DNA of 64,000 nt from Paenibacillus xylanilyticus (GCF_013359935.1 NZ_JABMCB010000176.1:41375-105374); one strand, 5' to 3'. Counted from the stretch's first letter, positions 45,301 to 54,682 are shown. Translations and numbers: made by a program. Notes: a model not told the origin generated them from the letters alone.

Positions 45301-48300
45301 CATTGCTGGATTCTGAATATGATCGTTTTGTAGACGTACATCATCTACTAAGGAGAAAATCTTATCTAAGAATCGAATTTCCTTACTTGAGTTTTTTACA
45401 TCATCAATCGTTACAATAGTCGATGCAAATATAGTTGTGGGTTTGACTTGAGGAGGTACCACATAGCAGACATCGTCCTCGGTATCTAATGGTTCTAGAC
45501 ACTCTGGACCGCGATATGAAATGTCAGTTAAGTATTCTATGAGGTGTTCTTTGTTGGTGGAGTTTTTTTGATGGTTTTTCTGGGAGCCACGTAGATATCC
45601 AAATACAATCACTTGCTTAAAGTCATAGTAGTTGTCGTCTGTAAAACGATACACTTTTATATCCTCGAGTCTGGAAACAATGATCTTGGACAGCTCCGCT
45701 AATGTATACTGTGGCACATTTAAAATAACAAGTGCTGATGTAGAAAGCGTGTTATTAGATTGGGTAAGATCTTTAAAAAACCGATACTCACTTCTCTCAT
45801 TCTTTAACTGCATAAATGGAGGGTTTAGATACATTAATGAAAATGTATCATGACTGATGCGTGTATCTTCGTATCCACACTGCAGCAGATGGTCAACATT
45901 CCTTTTAGCTTCATAAGCTCGAGTTTTTTCAATCTCAATCCCATAAGATTCAACCATGTCTTGGTTTGAGAAGTGGTTTTTAATTTGAAGTAATGCTGTG
46001 CCGGTACCGGCACACGGATCAAATATAGAAAACGGATAATCGTGTTCTTGTTTTACACGCCTTAAAATTAGTTCTATTTCTTTTGTAGGGGTAGATAGCG
46101 ATAGGTAAGGCTTTGATATGATCTCCACCTTTTCCCCCGCTCAAAACCCAGCATGCAAGTTTCCCCGCACTGGGCTTGCCATCGTTCGAGTAATCTCATT
46201 TAGATTCAGAAATAAAGTTCAGACGTTTTATTTCTGTTCAACAAGTCGATTTAGGAAATATTGTACTTTCTTTTTGATTTTCGGGTTAATTGGAACTTTA
46301 TATCCATGAATATAGTTAGTATGACAATCACCACACATCCATGCTAGATTGCTAACTTTATTGACCTCTCCTAAATGCAAATTGGGGACAATATGGTGAC
46401 ATTCCATACGGTTATGCCATAAGCTATCTCCACAAACTCTGCATTTGCCTTTATCCCTGTTAAACGCATACTCCCTATTCATGTAGAACTCAAAGTTGTA
46501 CTTTCTATCCTTGTTGAACTTAATTCGTTCAGCGATATCAAAGTTGTATAAGGGAGGTCTTGCAAGTGGACTAATTTTCCTTGTTTTAGAAGCATATACT
46601 TTCCTACCTTTTGGCGAATAAGGTGTCATTTCAGGATCGAAAGGCCTACACCAATTTGAAGGAGTAATCTTCACTTTGGTAATACCGACTCTCATTCCAT
46701 TTCTAGCACTTACAATAGCCCAAGATTCCATTGTGAAGTTACTATGTCTATTAGGTCTATTAGTGAGCTCATTTAATGGGATTAAGAACTTACGATAATT
46801 GGATTTGAACGTCTTTTTCCAAGTAAAGTAGCATCTATTATGAATGACGTTATCAATTCTATTGAAAGTCTTCTTGCACAGTCCTTTGCTCCAATATTCG
46901 CCAATACCTACTATCTTTGCATTGATATTTTCAATATGAGCCATTTTGTTATCAATACCTTGTATGGTAGGTAACATAGCGATCTCTTTTGAGATATTAC
47001 GAATTTGGTCTTTGACTTTATCAGGGTTTGGATAGATCTTGGCGACAAGATGATTCAAATAAACTTTCCTACCATTGATTGGGAGTGGTGGTTCGGCTTT
47101 TATACAAAATCCTAGAAACTTCATTGGACTCTGTCTTATGTCCGTAATAACCGTCTTCTCCTCCGATAATTCCAATTTAAACTTACTTCTGAATAGACTC
47201 CTTAACCATTTCAGCCTTCGTTTTGCTTGATGTTCTGTTTTGCAGAATATAACCCAGTCATCTGCATAACGTACTAAGTATATTTGAGGAAACCCCAAAC
47301 TCCTTAAACTACGGTGCGCATTGCCTCTACCAGAATATTGATCTGAATTAAAGGGTTTTTCATAAGCAGTTTCAATGGTTTTATCAAAAGTATGAAGGTA
47401 AGCATTTGCTAGCAATGGGGATAAGATACCCCCTTGCGGAGTACCAATAGATGATTTTGAAAATGTAGAACCATCTATAATGCCTGCCTTCAACATCGAC
47501 TTGATAATCGAAATAACTCTTTTGTCTGTTATCCCTAATTTCCACAGTTTCTTTAACAGCAGTCTGTGATTGATATTGTCAAAGTATCCCTTAAAGTCGC
47601 CTTCAATGCAGTAGTACATCTTCCATTTCACAATGTTGTGTATTCTACCTAAAGCATGACCGACTTCTCTATAAGGGCGAAATCCGTAGCTATGCTTGAA
47701 GAATTTTGCTTCTAAAATCGGCTCAAGAATGATTCTGAAACTTTCTTGGATAATCCTATCTAAAACAGTAGGAATCCCTAATGGTCTCATTTTTCCTGAA
47801 TTGCCTTTAGGAATATATGTCCGTTTAACAGGTAATGGTTTATACGATTTTATCTTCCTTTGGATTAATTGAATCAACTCCTCATAATCCATTTGAAGAA
47901 AATCGTTTATGGTTTTATGGTCAATTCCTTTAGTTTTGGAGCCTTTGTTAGCTTTAATATTATGAATAGCGGTAACAATGACTTCCTTATTCATGATCAG
48001 TTCTAACAACCCTGTAAGAGCTTTGTTGTGAAGGCTCATTTCATAAAGCTTATCAAGTACATTTTTCAAATCGAATTCACTATTTATTGAGAGAGTGTCT
48101 GCCCTCATTGAATCACCTCCAATGAGTTTGTTCGTTATCCCAAATTGGGTAATCAGCTCTCCCTTTTTCGAAATGTTGAACTCAAACGACTAGTCCCCTT
48201 CGCTCCACAGGCATTACCTTGTTTCATCACTACTACGAGACCGCTGCCATTGCATAGTTTCATAGGTTGTTGTACCTCCATCTATACAACTTCTCACGTT

Positions 48301-48807
48301 CCCTAACTACTATCCTTAATTTCAACCCTTAGGCTACTACTCTACCCCGAAGGATATACCTCCAATTTGAATCCACAAGTTATATTAGAGGTTCATGAGA
48401 TATTTCAATTTCATGAAGTTAATGCAATCTACCAGTACATTAACCCTTCCTTAATACCCTCTTTAACCGTTTCGAGGGGGGAGTTTACGAGGCTTACGTA
48501 GTTTCGTTTACCTAGCCATAGGTTGAGGATGCCCGCACCATATATCCCCTATTAATCGGTAGGGTATTCAGGTTCCGACTTCACCTAGCTTTGTACCTCG
48601 AATTAACAACATAATTCAACGCACATAGGAGTATTAGCACAATGTCGCTTAAGTGGATTCGACAAAGACAAGGAACTGCCCCTTGTATTTCATAGTTAGA
48701 GTTGTTGTTACATAATGTAACCCCCACATTTCCTAGAAAAATCTAGTTATAGTGGAACGTGACGCACGATAAAATCCTCCCTTTGATTCACTACCAAGTC
48801 TGGCCAT
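42360..48807 (-). CDS. N6-adenine-type DNA methyltransferase gene split by two group II introns
   Basis: Exon 1 48807-48769 (13 codons, AGAGGAGG before ATG, starts MARLGSESKGGFY), exon 2 46104-45232 (291 codons), exon 3 42548-42360 (62 codons). Spliced, they give one 366-residue frame. SAM-binding FDPCAGTGTALLQI (about 40) and catalytic YLNPPFMQL (about 112, NPPF) mark an N6-adenine methylase-like protein resembling the DUF6094 group; exon 3 carries the DVGG..C-terminal part. Expression needs splicing of both introns. Without it only a 13-residue start is made, although GTG 46128 could initiate an internal frame. The SNF2 helicase follows. Confidence 0.82.
42549..45231 (-). mobile_element. 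group II intron 2 (2683 nt), with IEP
   Basis: The 5' end GTGCG (45230-45226) is followed by domains I-III (to about 44500), the IEP gene inside domain IV, domain V about 42610-42573 (CCGGATGCGGTGAAAGTCGC and pairing CGTCCGG), and a domain VI stem ending CCCAAAC. The exact limits are set so exons 2 and 3 join in frame; this puts one base before GTGCG inside the intron. It differs clearly in domain V from intron 1. Confidence 0.85.
42632..44491 (-). CDS. ltrA: group II intron reverse transcriptase/maturase (intron 2)
   Basis: TTG 44491 lies 8 nt after AGGAGG; GTG 44500 is the alternative. About 619 residues: RT domain with PGSDKETMKEDILQRD, LGIPSVIDRIIQECVRLVLD, HSYGFRPMRDAHMALA, the active site RYADDWVLIT (about 285) and GFEYKV; then a maturase X domain (RLKYASYKSLLKFGGKW) and an HNH-type C-terminal zinc/endonuclease module (CRICRKEVHRYDLHFHHINK.. 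HMKCHSMIH). All motifs look intact, so splicing, and mobility by retrohoming, are plausible. Confidence 0.94.
   Translation of the reverse strand: MAQKFDSPKTESELRLIQDTMFNISAASYEYRRSPSFKGLLEIISSDSVILTAIHNIKSNKGSQTPGSDKETMKEDILQRDFNLVLGRVKEAFSNYRPRPLRRVSINKPGKTEKRQLGIPSVIDRIIQECVRLVLDPILEPQFFQHSYGFRPMRDAHMALARVTDVVHKTGHHWIIEGDISKFFERVNHSILLRKLWGMGIHDRRVLMIIKTMLQAGVIGETGTNDLGAPQGGIISPLLANVYLNSFDQWVTREWENKKTQKVYRNRKKTVALRESSNLKPAYLIRYADDWVLITNSKRNAEKWKYRICKFLKGNLKLELSEEKTKITNIKRKTIRFLGFEYKVTKGRSRTGYITRTKPDRDRIATKVKEIHRDIKHLRAASSMEFLIHDINLVNNKIRGLINYYQAATWINISLSIFKERLKYASYKSLLKFGGKWTRANQVNNLISIHESYTEHIAAIEYKGLKVGVTSIGFSKWNKAMLKKPSETPYTPEGRQIYSNRTAKKPLKARADDTLSEHLSMLIATGINGRLYTFEYYLNRAYAFNRDKGKCRICRKEVHRYDLHFHHINKMLPSDLVNKVGNLATMHMKCHSMIHSKLDYSEFGTKIWKSILSFREKLN
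46105..48768 (-). mobile_element. group II intron 1 (2664 nt), with IEP
   Basis: GTGCG at 48767-48763, 660 nt of domains I-III, IEP in domain IV, domain V about 46178-46141 (GCCCAGTGCGGGGAAACTTG..GCTGGG) and a domain VI stem AAGG..CCTT ending TTAC at 46105. The limits are chosen so exon 1 and exon 2 join in frame; as in intron 2, this requires one base before GTGCG. The element is independent of intron 2 rather than a recent copy. Confidence 0.85.
46228..48108 (-). CDS. ltrA: group II intron reverse transcriptase/maturase (intron 1)
   Basis: ATG 48108 follows GGAGGTGATTC. 626 residues: GIDHKTINDFLQMD, RPLGIPTVLDRIIQESFRII, HSYGFRPYREVGHALG, the active site RYADDWVIFC (about 278), GFCIKAE, X domain (ENINAKIVGIGEYWSKGLCK), and a C-terminal HNH zinc module (CRVCGDSLWHNRMECHHIVP..MCGDCH). 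Sequence identity to the intron 2 protein is only moderate by eye, mainly in RT motifs. Catalytic Asp pair and Cys/His ligands are present, so it should be functional as maturase. Confidence 0.94.
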   Translation of the reverse strand: MRADTLSINSEFDLKNVLDKLYEMSLHNKALTGLLELIMNKEVIVTAIHNIKANKGSKTKGIDHKTINDFLQMDYEELIQLIQRKIKSYKPLPVKRTYIPKGNSGKMRPLGIPTVLDRIIQESFRIILEPILEAKFFKHSYGFRPYREVGHALGRIHNIVKWKMYYCIEGDFKGYFDNINHRLLLKKLWKLGITDKRVISIIKSMLKAGIIDGSTFSKSSIGTPQGGILSPLLANAYLHTFDKTIETAYEKPFNSDQYSGRGNAHRSLRSLGFPQIYLVRYADDWVIFCKTEHQAKRRLKWLRSLFRSKFKLELSEEKTVITDIRQSPMKFLGFCIKAEPPLPINGRKVYLNHLVAKIYPNPDKVKDQIRNISKEIAMLPTIQGIDNKMAHIENINAKIVGIGEYWSKGLCKKTFNRIDNVIHNRCYFTWKKTFKSNYRKFLIPLNELTNRPNRHSNFTMESWAIVSARNGMRVGITKVKITPSNWCRPFDPEMTPYSPKGRKVYASKTRKISPLARPPLYNFDIAERIKFNKDRKYNFEFYMNREYAFNRDKGKCRVCGDSLWHNRMECHHIVPNLHLGEVNKVSNLAWMCGDCHTNYIHGYKVPINPKIKKKVQYFLNRLVEQK

Positions 48808-48851
48808 TGTAAATCCTCCTCTGATTGTAGGTTGTTGAACATTAAAAGAAA

Positions 48852-48873
48852 GAGCCCACTTAGTTGTGGACTC
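48852..48873 (-). terminator. intrinsic terminator
   Basis: GAGtCCACaactaaGTGGgCTC followed by TTTCTTTT on the minus strand, after the LysM gene and 45 nt before exon 1 of the methyltransferase. Confidence 0.75.
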
Positions 48874-48923
48874 TCATTTGAATTTTTAGAATTCACCTCC
48901 AGGCCGTAGTAAACCAACAACCT

Positions 48924-49274
48924 TTATTTGTTTGAAGGTACTTGGATAATCTGTCCTGGATGGATTGTTGCATTGATATTATTGATAGATTGAATGATGG
49001 ACACAGCTTGTCTTGGATCACCATTGTAATAACGCTGGCTGATGTCGTACAACGTATCACCACTCTCAACAACGTAACTTACGTACTCTGTGTCTATTTG
49101 ATTGACATCAGTGAATACATTGATGCCAAAAATCGAGATACAGACAATAGAGACAGAAGTCATCCAAACTTTTGTCCTACGGAGAGAACGTTTAAGTTTT
49201 AAACAAGTTTCTTCGAGCCCCTCCAGGAGTTTAACCATTGTAAGTGCGAATAGACGAACTGTTCTTCTTTTCAT
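48924..49274 (-). CDS. LysM-domain membrane protein (YneA-like layout)
   Basis: ATG 49274 follows AAGGGGGC. A basic cytoplasmic N-terminus (about 1-36) is followed by one membrane helix (about 37-55, VWMTSVSIVCISIFGINVF) and a C-terminal LysM domain (YVVESGDTLYDISQRYYNGD .. IHPGQIIQVP) that binds peptidoglycan outside the membrane. This small TM-LysM layout resembles YneA, the SOS division inhibitor of Bacillus, but I see no LexA box upstream. It could also be an autolysin regulator. Two tandem terminators precede the gene. Confidence 0.8.
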   Translation of the reverse strand: MKRRTVRLFALTMVKLLEGLEETCLKLKRSLRRTKVWMTSVSIVCISIFGINVFTDVNQIDTEYVSYVVESGDTLYDISQRYYNGDPRQAVSIIQSINNINATIHPGQIIQVPSNK

Positions 49275-49298
49275 TTTCAATATGCCCCCTTTTGGAAT

Positions 49299-49331
49299 AA
49301 AAAAAGGCAGTGTCCTGTTTTAGACACTGCC
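49299..49331 (-). terminator. intrinsic terminator (proximal leader hairpin)
   Basis: GGCAGTGTC..GACACTGCC plus seven U on the minus strand, 25 nt before ATG 49274. Confidence 0.9.
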
Positions 49332-49340
49332 AAATTTATA

Positions 49341-49385
49341 AAAAAAGAGAAGTCTTCTGCCTAATGGGACAGAGCGACTTCTCTT
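49341..49385 (-). terminator. intrinsic terminator (distal leader hairpin)
   Basis: AAGAGAAGTC..GACTTCTCTT with a 21-nt loop and seven U on the minus strand. It is immediately upstream of the 49299-49331 hairpin, and no gene ends here. Confidence 0.85.
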
Positions 49386-49782
49386 AATATCAATAGATGA
49401 ATTTGATGTTTTTAAGAAAGCGTGGTATTTCAATTAATGGTTAGCTAGCAAAGGATTACTCATTTATGAAGTAATACCAAGCCTAACCGTAACGTATTCA
49501 CAGGCCATGCTGCTTACGTCCACTCAGAGAATCTATACTTTAAAATGAAAAGTATATCCCGAACCAATTCCTCATAGTTATCTTCATCTATTAGAAGTTC
49601 ATAACGTGCACGAATTGAGTTTATCTGAGAAAAGAAATGATTTATGCCGCTATTGTATCATCATTTTTCAGTTAACTTCAAGCACATCATTGTTTACATA
49701 TTGAATTTAATTGGCCTTCTTAGCTACACCAACGATTCCTGATCTTAATAAAAATTGATCTTATGAAACATTTGGATCGGAA
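49386..49782. other. intergenic, little recognisable
   Basis: No credible frame. It presumably holds the promoter of the LysM-gene leader. No repeats noticed. Confidence 0.5.
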
Positions 49783-50356
49783 CTACTTAGTAGAGAACGA
49801 CAAGACTTTATTACCTACATGAGTCTGGACTTGTCCCCCGCTTCGTGCTATAGAGAATAAAGACCAATATGCTTTTTTCTGATCTTTAACCAGGTAGTTT
49901 TGAATATCTTGAGGAATAACAGGGTACCCATAAGACTTAATACTGCTTGAACTGTAAGGCATGGAAGAAGTCAATCTGTTGTAGTGCCAGTCCATTTGAT
50001 TACCCCAATTAGATACAGTCTCAGACGGTTTATCCCTTAGAAATGGCATCGGTTACCCCCTCTTCGCTCCAACGACCCAGTACACTTGATGGAAAAACTA
50101 TGCCTTCCTTGGGTTCATTAGTGGATACACGAGAGAGTAACACCGCAAATTCTTCTTTAGTTACAGGTGCATTGGGTTTGAATGTACCATCTGCATACCC
50201 TTTAAAATAACCTTTTGACACTGCAGATTGAATGGCATTTGTTGCCCAGTGAGTAGAAGACACATCCTTAAACGATGAGTCTGCACTTACATTATGTACT
50301 CCTAAAGCTATACTCATAAATAAAGCGGCTGAAATTATTCTTTTAATAAGTTTCAT
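49783..50356 (-). pseudogene. SLH-domain surface protein, internally deleted
   Basis: ATG 50356 (AAGGAGATAAT) begins a signal peptide and first SLH repeat nearly identical to the 55230 gene (FKDVSSTHWATNAIQSAVSK). The frame runs to VTDAISKG and then stops. The following sequence in another frame (DKPSETVSNWGNQMDWHYNR.. VQTHVGNKVLSFSTK) matches the last 80 residues of the 55230 protein. About 200 codons have been lost, with a frameshift at the junction near 50035. The sigma-D-like promoter is intact, so a truncated peptide may still be secreted. Confidence 0.85.
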
Positions 50357-50407
50357 ATTATCTCCTTCTATGTATATATGTATTTTCTTTATTGAATTGC
50401 CTTCTAT

Positions 50408-50436
50408 ATTATCGGTATACAAACAGTGATTTTATA
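50408..50436 (-). promoter_or_regulatory. sigma-D-like promoter 1
   Basis: TATAAA, 15 nt, CCGATAAT on the minus strand (consensus TAAA-N15-GCCGATAT). It precedes the deleted SLH gene and is shared with three other surface genes. Confidence 0.55.
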
Positions 50437-50442
50437 GGAATT

Positions 50443-50476
50443 TAAAAAAGCCACTCGCTATAGCAAGCAGCATTTT
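50443..50476 (-). terminator. intrinsic terminator
   Basis: GCTGCTTGC-TATA-GCGAGTGGC (paired with three G-U) followed by TTTTTT on the minus strand, after the 50485 gene. Confidence 0.75.
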
Positions 50477-50484
50477 TTAAAAAA

Positions 50485-51579
50485 CTAATTCAACAGATAC
50501 TTAGAGATTGTCTTCCCAGCAACAGTTACATATAAATTGAAGTCTTCTTTTAAGTGAAATTTTGTTTTATACGGAACAAATTCAGGAACCGTGATTTGAC
50601 TAATTTGTTTTAGATCCGTTCCATTTAGGATAGTTAGCTTTGTGTTCTCAACGATCAATATTTTGTTGTCGCTAGTTGTGTCAACATCAATGATTTTGTT
50701 GAATTTTAATTTCTTCAGAACTTTCCCTTTTTTATCATACAACGAAATGGTGAAATTTTTCCAATCTATAATCATTAGTTTGTTTTCCACGAATTTCAGT
50801 TCTTCGAAACCGTTAGATGGGAAGGACCAGATCTCCTTTCCATTCGTTCCTCGAGCACCAAAACCACTGTACTTTTTCCCATCGAAGGTATTGTAATAAA
50901 CTGTGCCATCTTTATCAATATATTCGGCTGCTTTATTTCCGCTACGCTCATATTTGAATTTCAAATTCAATTGATCATCATATAATGTGTCATAGAATTT
51001 GTTTTTGATGGTGCTAGTTGTGACTAGAAATCCATTCTCGTAGCGATATATATGTTCTTTTATTTGTTTTTTCTTTAATAGCTTCCCATTTTTATCAAGC
51101 TTATAAACCATAAAATTATATGACGATACCCTGGAGGTTACTAATACATTTCCGTCTCTAGTTATGTACACATTGTTCAGATCATTAAGTTTTTCACTAA
51201 ATGTCTTACTCCATAATTTCTTGCCCGACTTGTCATATGCGTAAAGTTGCGTCACTTTCTTATTATTTACTTTCGACGATAGCACTGTATAATAATTTCC
51301 GTTTTTATTGTCAATGGCATTATCCCCAGTAAAATGTTGAACTTCGCCTCTATTTTTTATCAAATTCTTCTTAGAACCGTTGCTATCATGAATAAACTGT
51401 ACTCCATTTGAATCAATTATATATACAGTAGCCCCTGACTTTTCTAAATCCGGGCTAGAGTATTTATATTCACTTGACCATTCGGGATCAGGCAGTGTTG
51501 CATAAGATTTCGCTGAAGTGGTATTCGTAAATAGCAAACTAACAATTAGTGCGCTAACTATAAGCTTCATTTTCTTCAT
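50485..51579 (-). CDS. secreted beta-propeller-like protein
   Basis: The signal peptide covers 1-24 (SAKS). The rest has at least six blades of the type YAYDKSGKKLWSKTF, VYKLDKNGKLLKKKQI, SLYDKKGKVLKKLKF, each with a D..G..L..K motif, as in PQQ/WD-like outer-surface repeat proteins of Bacillota. Lys-rich. It probably binds protein or cell-wall polymers; the ligand is unknown. It is in the surface gene cluster, and its 5' untranslated region resembles those of the SLH genes (CTTCTATGTAT), but I see no CCGATAAT element for it. Confidence 0.78.
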   Translation of the reverse strand: MKKMKLIVSALIVSLLFTNTTSAKSYATLPDPEWSSEYKYSSPDLEKSGATVYIIDSNGVQFIHDSNGSKKNLIKNRGEVQHFTGDNAIDNKNGNYYTVLSSKVNNKKVTQLYAYDKSGKKLWSKTFSEKLNDLNNVYITRDGNVLVTSRVSSYNFMVYKLDKNGKLLKKKQIKEHIYRYENGFLVTTSTIKNKFYDTLYDDQLNLKFKYERSGNKAAEYIDKDGTVYYNTFDGKKYSGFGARGTNGKEIWSFPSNGFEELKFVENKLMIIDWKNFTISLYDKKGKVLKKLKFNKIIDVDTTSDNKILIVENTKLTILNGTDLKQISQITVPEFVPYKTKFHLKEDFNLYVTVAGKTISKYLLN

Positions 51580-51775
51580 AATGATCTCCTTCTATGTATC
51601 TAGATTTTCTTTTTAACCTTAGCCTAAAAATTATAGGTAATTTTAGGTCTGCAGTTTTTAATTATCCTTAGTAGATAAGTTGATTTCAAGCATTACTTAA
51701 TTTTATTGTTATCATACGAAAGCCACTTACTTTCGTAAGCAAATAGCTTATATACAACATTTAGTCAACTAATAG

Positions 51776-52990
51776 CTATTCAGTATACAAATCAAGCCCA
51801 TTAGCGCCACCAAATCCCACTCTGAATCCACCAGACTTTTCAATAAAATAATATCCCCAGTAACTGGTTTCTATATTTGCAGGTATTAACTCACTAAACT
51901 TTTCAGTAGACATTGGTAGATGAGGGTATCCATATAGATCCTGCCCTTTTGTTTGATACATATAAGTCCAAGTATAGAAGTTTTGAGTATAAGTCCATTG
52001 CTCAGCCCAGTTTTTTATAGCTACTTTTGGAGTCGCTTTGAATAAAGTAAACAACAAAAAATCATCTTTATTTTGACCAACTTTAGTTCTGTTGTCTTCT
52101 TCAGTCACAAACATTTTATAATACAAGGATTCTTTCTTGAGTGGGTCAACTACAATTAGATTTTCTAAAGTAAAAGTACCATTTTTTCTTACAAAATCAT
52201 GTATTTTACCTCTTGTATTTGCAAAGTCCATTACCGTACCATAAGTTTGTTTTCTTGCTTTAATTCCCATTGTGTACATATTGCTTCCTGTCAAACCGAT
52301 TTCTCTCATTTCCTTTAATTGTCCGTAATCCTCTGGTTGTTTATCCTGCACCTGTTCGTAACGTAACAGGATAGCTGCTACCTCTGCTCTTGTAGTCGTT
52401 TTATTGGGATTAAACTTCCCATCGCTATATCCATTCATTAAGCCTGTCCCTAATGCAACACTGATAACTCCATAATCTTTCTCACTTAGTCCACCTTTAT
52501 AAAATTCTGCCACTGGAACAATTGTATTCATTGTATCTGATACAGCAATTGAATAGTCTCCATCTTTAACCTGTAATCCAGATACCATCCACCTAACCAT
52601 TTCAACCCTTGTTATTTCTTGTTGTGGTTTAAATCCATTCACAGCGTATGTATTACCATTTACAAAACCTTTGGCAACTGCTTCAGTAACTCCTGTTTCA
52701 CTCCATCTACCAGTCACGTCTTTCAATTCTACACTAGAATTAACTTGATCGTTGCTAGATACACGAGCCATTAATACAGCAAACTCTTCTCTTGAAACGG
52801 GTGCGTTAGGTTTGAATGTACCGTCACTATACCCTTTAAAGTAACCTTTCGACACTGCAGATTGAATGGCATTATTTGCCCAATGAGACGGAGGTACATC
52901 TTTAAAAGATGCTTCTGCACTTGCGTTATGTACGCCTAAAGCTAAACTCATAAACAAAGCTGCTGTAACTATCTTTTTAATGTGTTTCAT
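51776..52990 (-). CDS. SLH-domain surface protein
   Basis: ATG 52990 after AAGGAGATTTC. The signal peptide is 1-25. Three SLH repeats span about 27-220 (FKDVPPSHWANNAIQSAVSK, VTGRWSETGVTEAVAKGFVN, DYGVISVALGTGLMNGYSDG), which anchor it to pyruvylated secondary cell-wall polymer. The C-terminal 180 residues resemble those of the 55230 and 49783 paralogues (REIGLTGSNMYTMGIKARKQ). No enzyme motif. It is one of three paralogues within 7 kb, apparently from local duplication, with a sigma-D-like promoter. Confidence 0.9.
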   Translation of the reverse strand: MKHIKKIVTAALFMSLALGVHNASAEASFKDVPPSHWANNAIQSAVSKGYFKGYSDGTFKPNAPVSREEFAVLMARVSSNDQVNSSVELKDVTGRWSETGVTEAVAKGFVNGNTYAVNGFKPQQEITRVEMVRWMVSGLQVKDGDYSIAVSDTMNTIVPVAEFYKGGLSEKDYGVISVALGTGLMNGYSDGKFNPNKTTTRAEVAAILLRYEQVQDKQPEDYGQLKEMREIGLTGSNMYTMGIKARKQTYGTVMDFANTRGKIHDFVRKNGTFTLENLIVVDPLKKESLYYKMFVTEEDNRTKVGQNKDDFLLFTLFKATPKVAIKNWAEQWTYTQNFYTWTYMYQTKGQDLYGYPHLPMSTEKFSELIPANIETSYWGYYFIEKSGGFRVGFGGANGLDLYTE

Positions 52991-53040
52991 GAAATCTCCT
53001 TCTATGTATCGGTATTTTAACCTGACGAATTGCTTTATAT

Positions 53041-53069
53041 ATTATCGGCGTACAAACAGTAATTTTCAA
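53041..53069 (-). promoter_or_regulatory. sigma-D-like promoter 2
   Basis: TTGAAA, 15 nt, GCCGATAAT element on the minus strand, upstream of the SLH gene at 52990. Confidence 0.55.
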
Positions 53070-53219
53070 GTCAATTAAAGCATTCGCGAGATAGATGATT
53101 GTTTTTCAAAGCATAACTTCACGGACTAAACATCCAAATGCAATCTTACTAATAAACTTCATTCTCCCATTTAAGAATACAAATAGAAAGTGGAAGCGAA
53201 TGAACGCTTCCACACGATG

Positions 53220-54611
53220 TTACAAGGCAAACAGTTTTACAGTGTATTTAATTGTAGCTGGAGTTCCGTTAGTGTTATTAACACCAGAGATCTCTACTAC
53301 ATATTCGTCTCCTGCTTTTGGGGCATCGAACAATTTATCTTCATCCCGGTAAGGGAAAGAGATAACTGGTCCAGAACCGTATCCAGCAGGGTGGAGGTAG
53401 AAACCTTCTGTCTTATCAGGAGTCAACTTAAATACAGAACCATCAGTTTTGTTTGTAACTGTACCACTTAGTTTGTAGTAATCAGGAGTTTGGTACTTAT
53501 CAGGGTTTAGGGATACACTAAACATCATGTTAAGTTCCATAGATTGAATAGGGAAGTATCCTTTAGAAGGCCAGGAAATATAATCATAATTAGCTTTTAC
53601 AGGTTGACTCTCATCAAATACTTGCATTAAAGACATACTAGTTTTATTTGCAGTAGAACCTTCTGGGTAGTCACTACCATACCCGAATCCTACTTTGTAC
53701 AACTTAGGATTCAGAACCCACTTTCTGTGACCGAGGTCTGCAACACCAGCATCATTTACCATAGATTTTACTGTTTCTGAAAGTTCTACGGGTGTAGCTC
53801 CTTCTGTTCTCATGTGAATGTTACTAGACTTTGTTGATGCAAAACCCTTTTTGTAAACATCCTCAGACATATCTGAAGGCTTGGATGGAGCATGACTAAA
53901 CTCATTTGCTGCTTGCAACAACATGGCTCCATATGCTGCTTGTTCATTAAGTTGATCATCTAATACCAATATAGGAAGATCAGCCATCTCACGGATAAAG
54001 TTAGCAGACTTAAGTCCGTCTTGCAAGAAGCCATCACTCAACTTACCAGCTTTATATGGAGCAGAGTAGGAAGGTTGCTCAGAGTATCTGTTACCTTTAA
54101 ATGTCGGTGCATATTTATTATACAATGCTGTAACACTTGCCATTGTAGTTCCTTCAATTTCTTTATCTTGTGCAATAAATACTTGTCTTTCAGACTCAAC
54201 CCAAGCTACATGCATTCCCATAGCTTCACTTACATAGCGCAAGGGGATTAAAGTATTACCTTCTACCAGTTGAGGGGGTACAGAAGCTTCAGAGACTTTA
54301 CCATTTACTTTACCTGACTTACTGCCGATAGTTAGTTCAATAGTTGTTGAATCCTTAACAGCCTCAACTTTCTTTGTTTTTGCATCCCAAGTTACTTTAG
54401 CTCCTAGAACTTCAAAGATAGCTCGCATAGGAACCAGGGTTGTTCCACTCTTAATTACTGGATCTGTAGGTAGATCAAGAATTTTACCATCAAGATTGAC
54501 TTCAATAGGCATCCATTCACCACGCTCTGCGCTTACTTGTAGGTTAAAGGGAGCTACAAATAAAGTTGCGGCTAACGCGGACCCAACCAACGCTTTACTT
54601 ATCTTAACCAT
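53220..54611 (-). CDS. secreted copper-amine-oxidase-N / CAP-domain protein
   Basis: ATG 54611 after TTTGGAGGAG. The signal peptide covers 1-28. A tandem copper-amine-oxidase-N domain covers about 35-150 (TLVPMRAIFEVLGAKVTWDA; TLIPLRYVSEAMGMHVAWVE), a common peptidoglycan or surface module of Paenibacillus. A CAP/SCP-like domain (about 200-320: NFIREMADLPILVLDDQLNE; ADLGHRKWVLNP) follows, then a beta-rich C-terminus. CAP proteins are secreted and often interact with the cell surface or host. It lies in an operon behind the 54683 gene. Confidence 0.88.
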   Translation of the reverse strand: MVKISKALVGSALAATLFVAPFNLQVSAERGEWMPIEVNLDGKILDLPTDPVIKSGTTLVPMRAIFEVLGAKVTWDAKTKKVEAVKDSTTIELTIGSKSGKVNGKVSEASVPPQLVEGNTLIPLRYVSEAMGMHVAWVESERQVFIAQDKEIEGTTMASVTALYNKYAPTFKGNRYSEQPSYSAPYKAGKLSDGFLQDGLKSANFIREMADLPILVLDDQLNEQAAYGAMLLQAANEFSHAPSKPSDMSEDVYKKGFASTKSSNIHMRTEGATPVELSETVKSMVNDAGVADLGHRKWVLNPKLYKVGFGYGSDYPEGSTANKTSMSLMQVFDESQPVKANYDYISWPSKGYFPIQSMELNMMFSVSLNPDKYQTPDYYKLSGTVTNKTDGSVFKLTPDKTEGFYLHPAGYGSGPVISFPYRDEDKLFDAPKAGDEYVVEISGVNNTNGTPATIKYTVKLFAL

Positions 54612-54682
54612 ATGTACTCCTCCAAATATTGAATCAACTGTTTTTTGTATTCCTCTCTAATCCATAGCTTTAAACTATACTC

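Noticed and set aside
46104..46128. GTG 46128 as the true start of the methyltransferase
   Set aside because: Its first eight codons lie inside intron 1 domain VI, and exon 1 with a strong SD and MARLGSE start supplies the proper N-terminus in frame.
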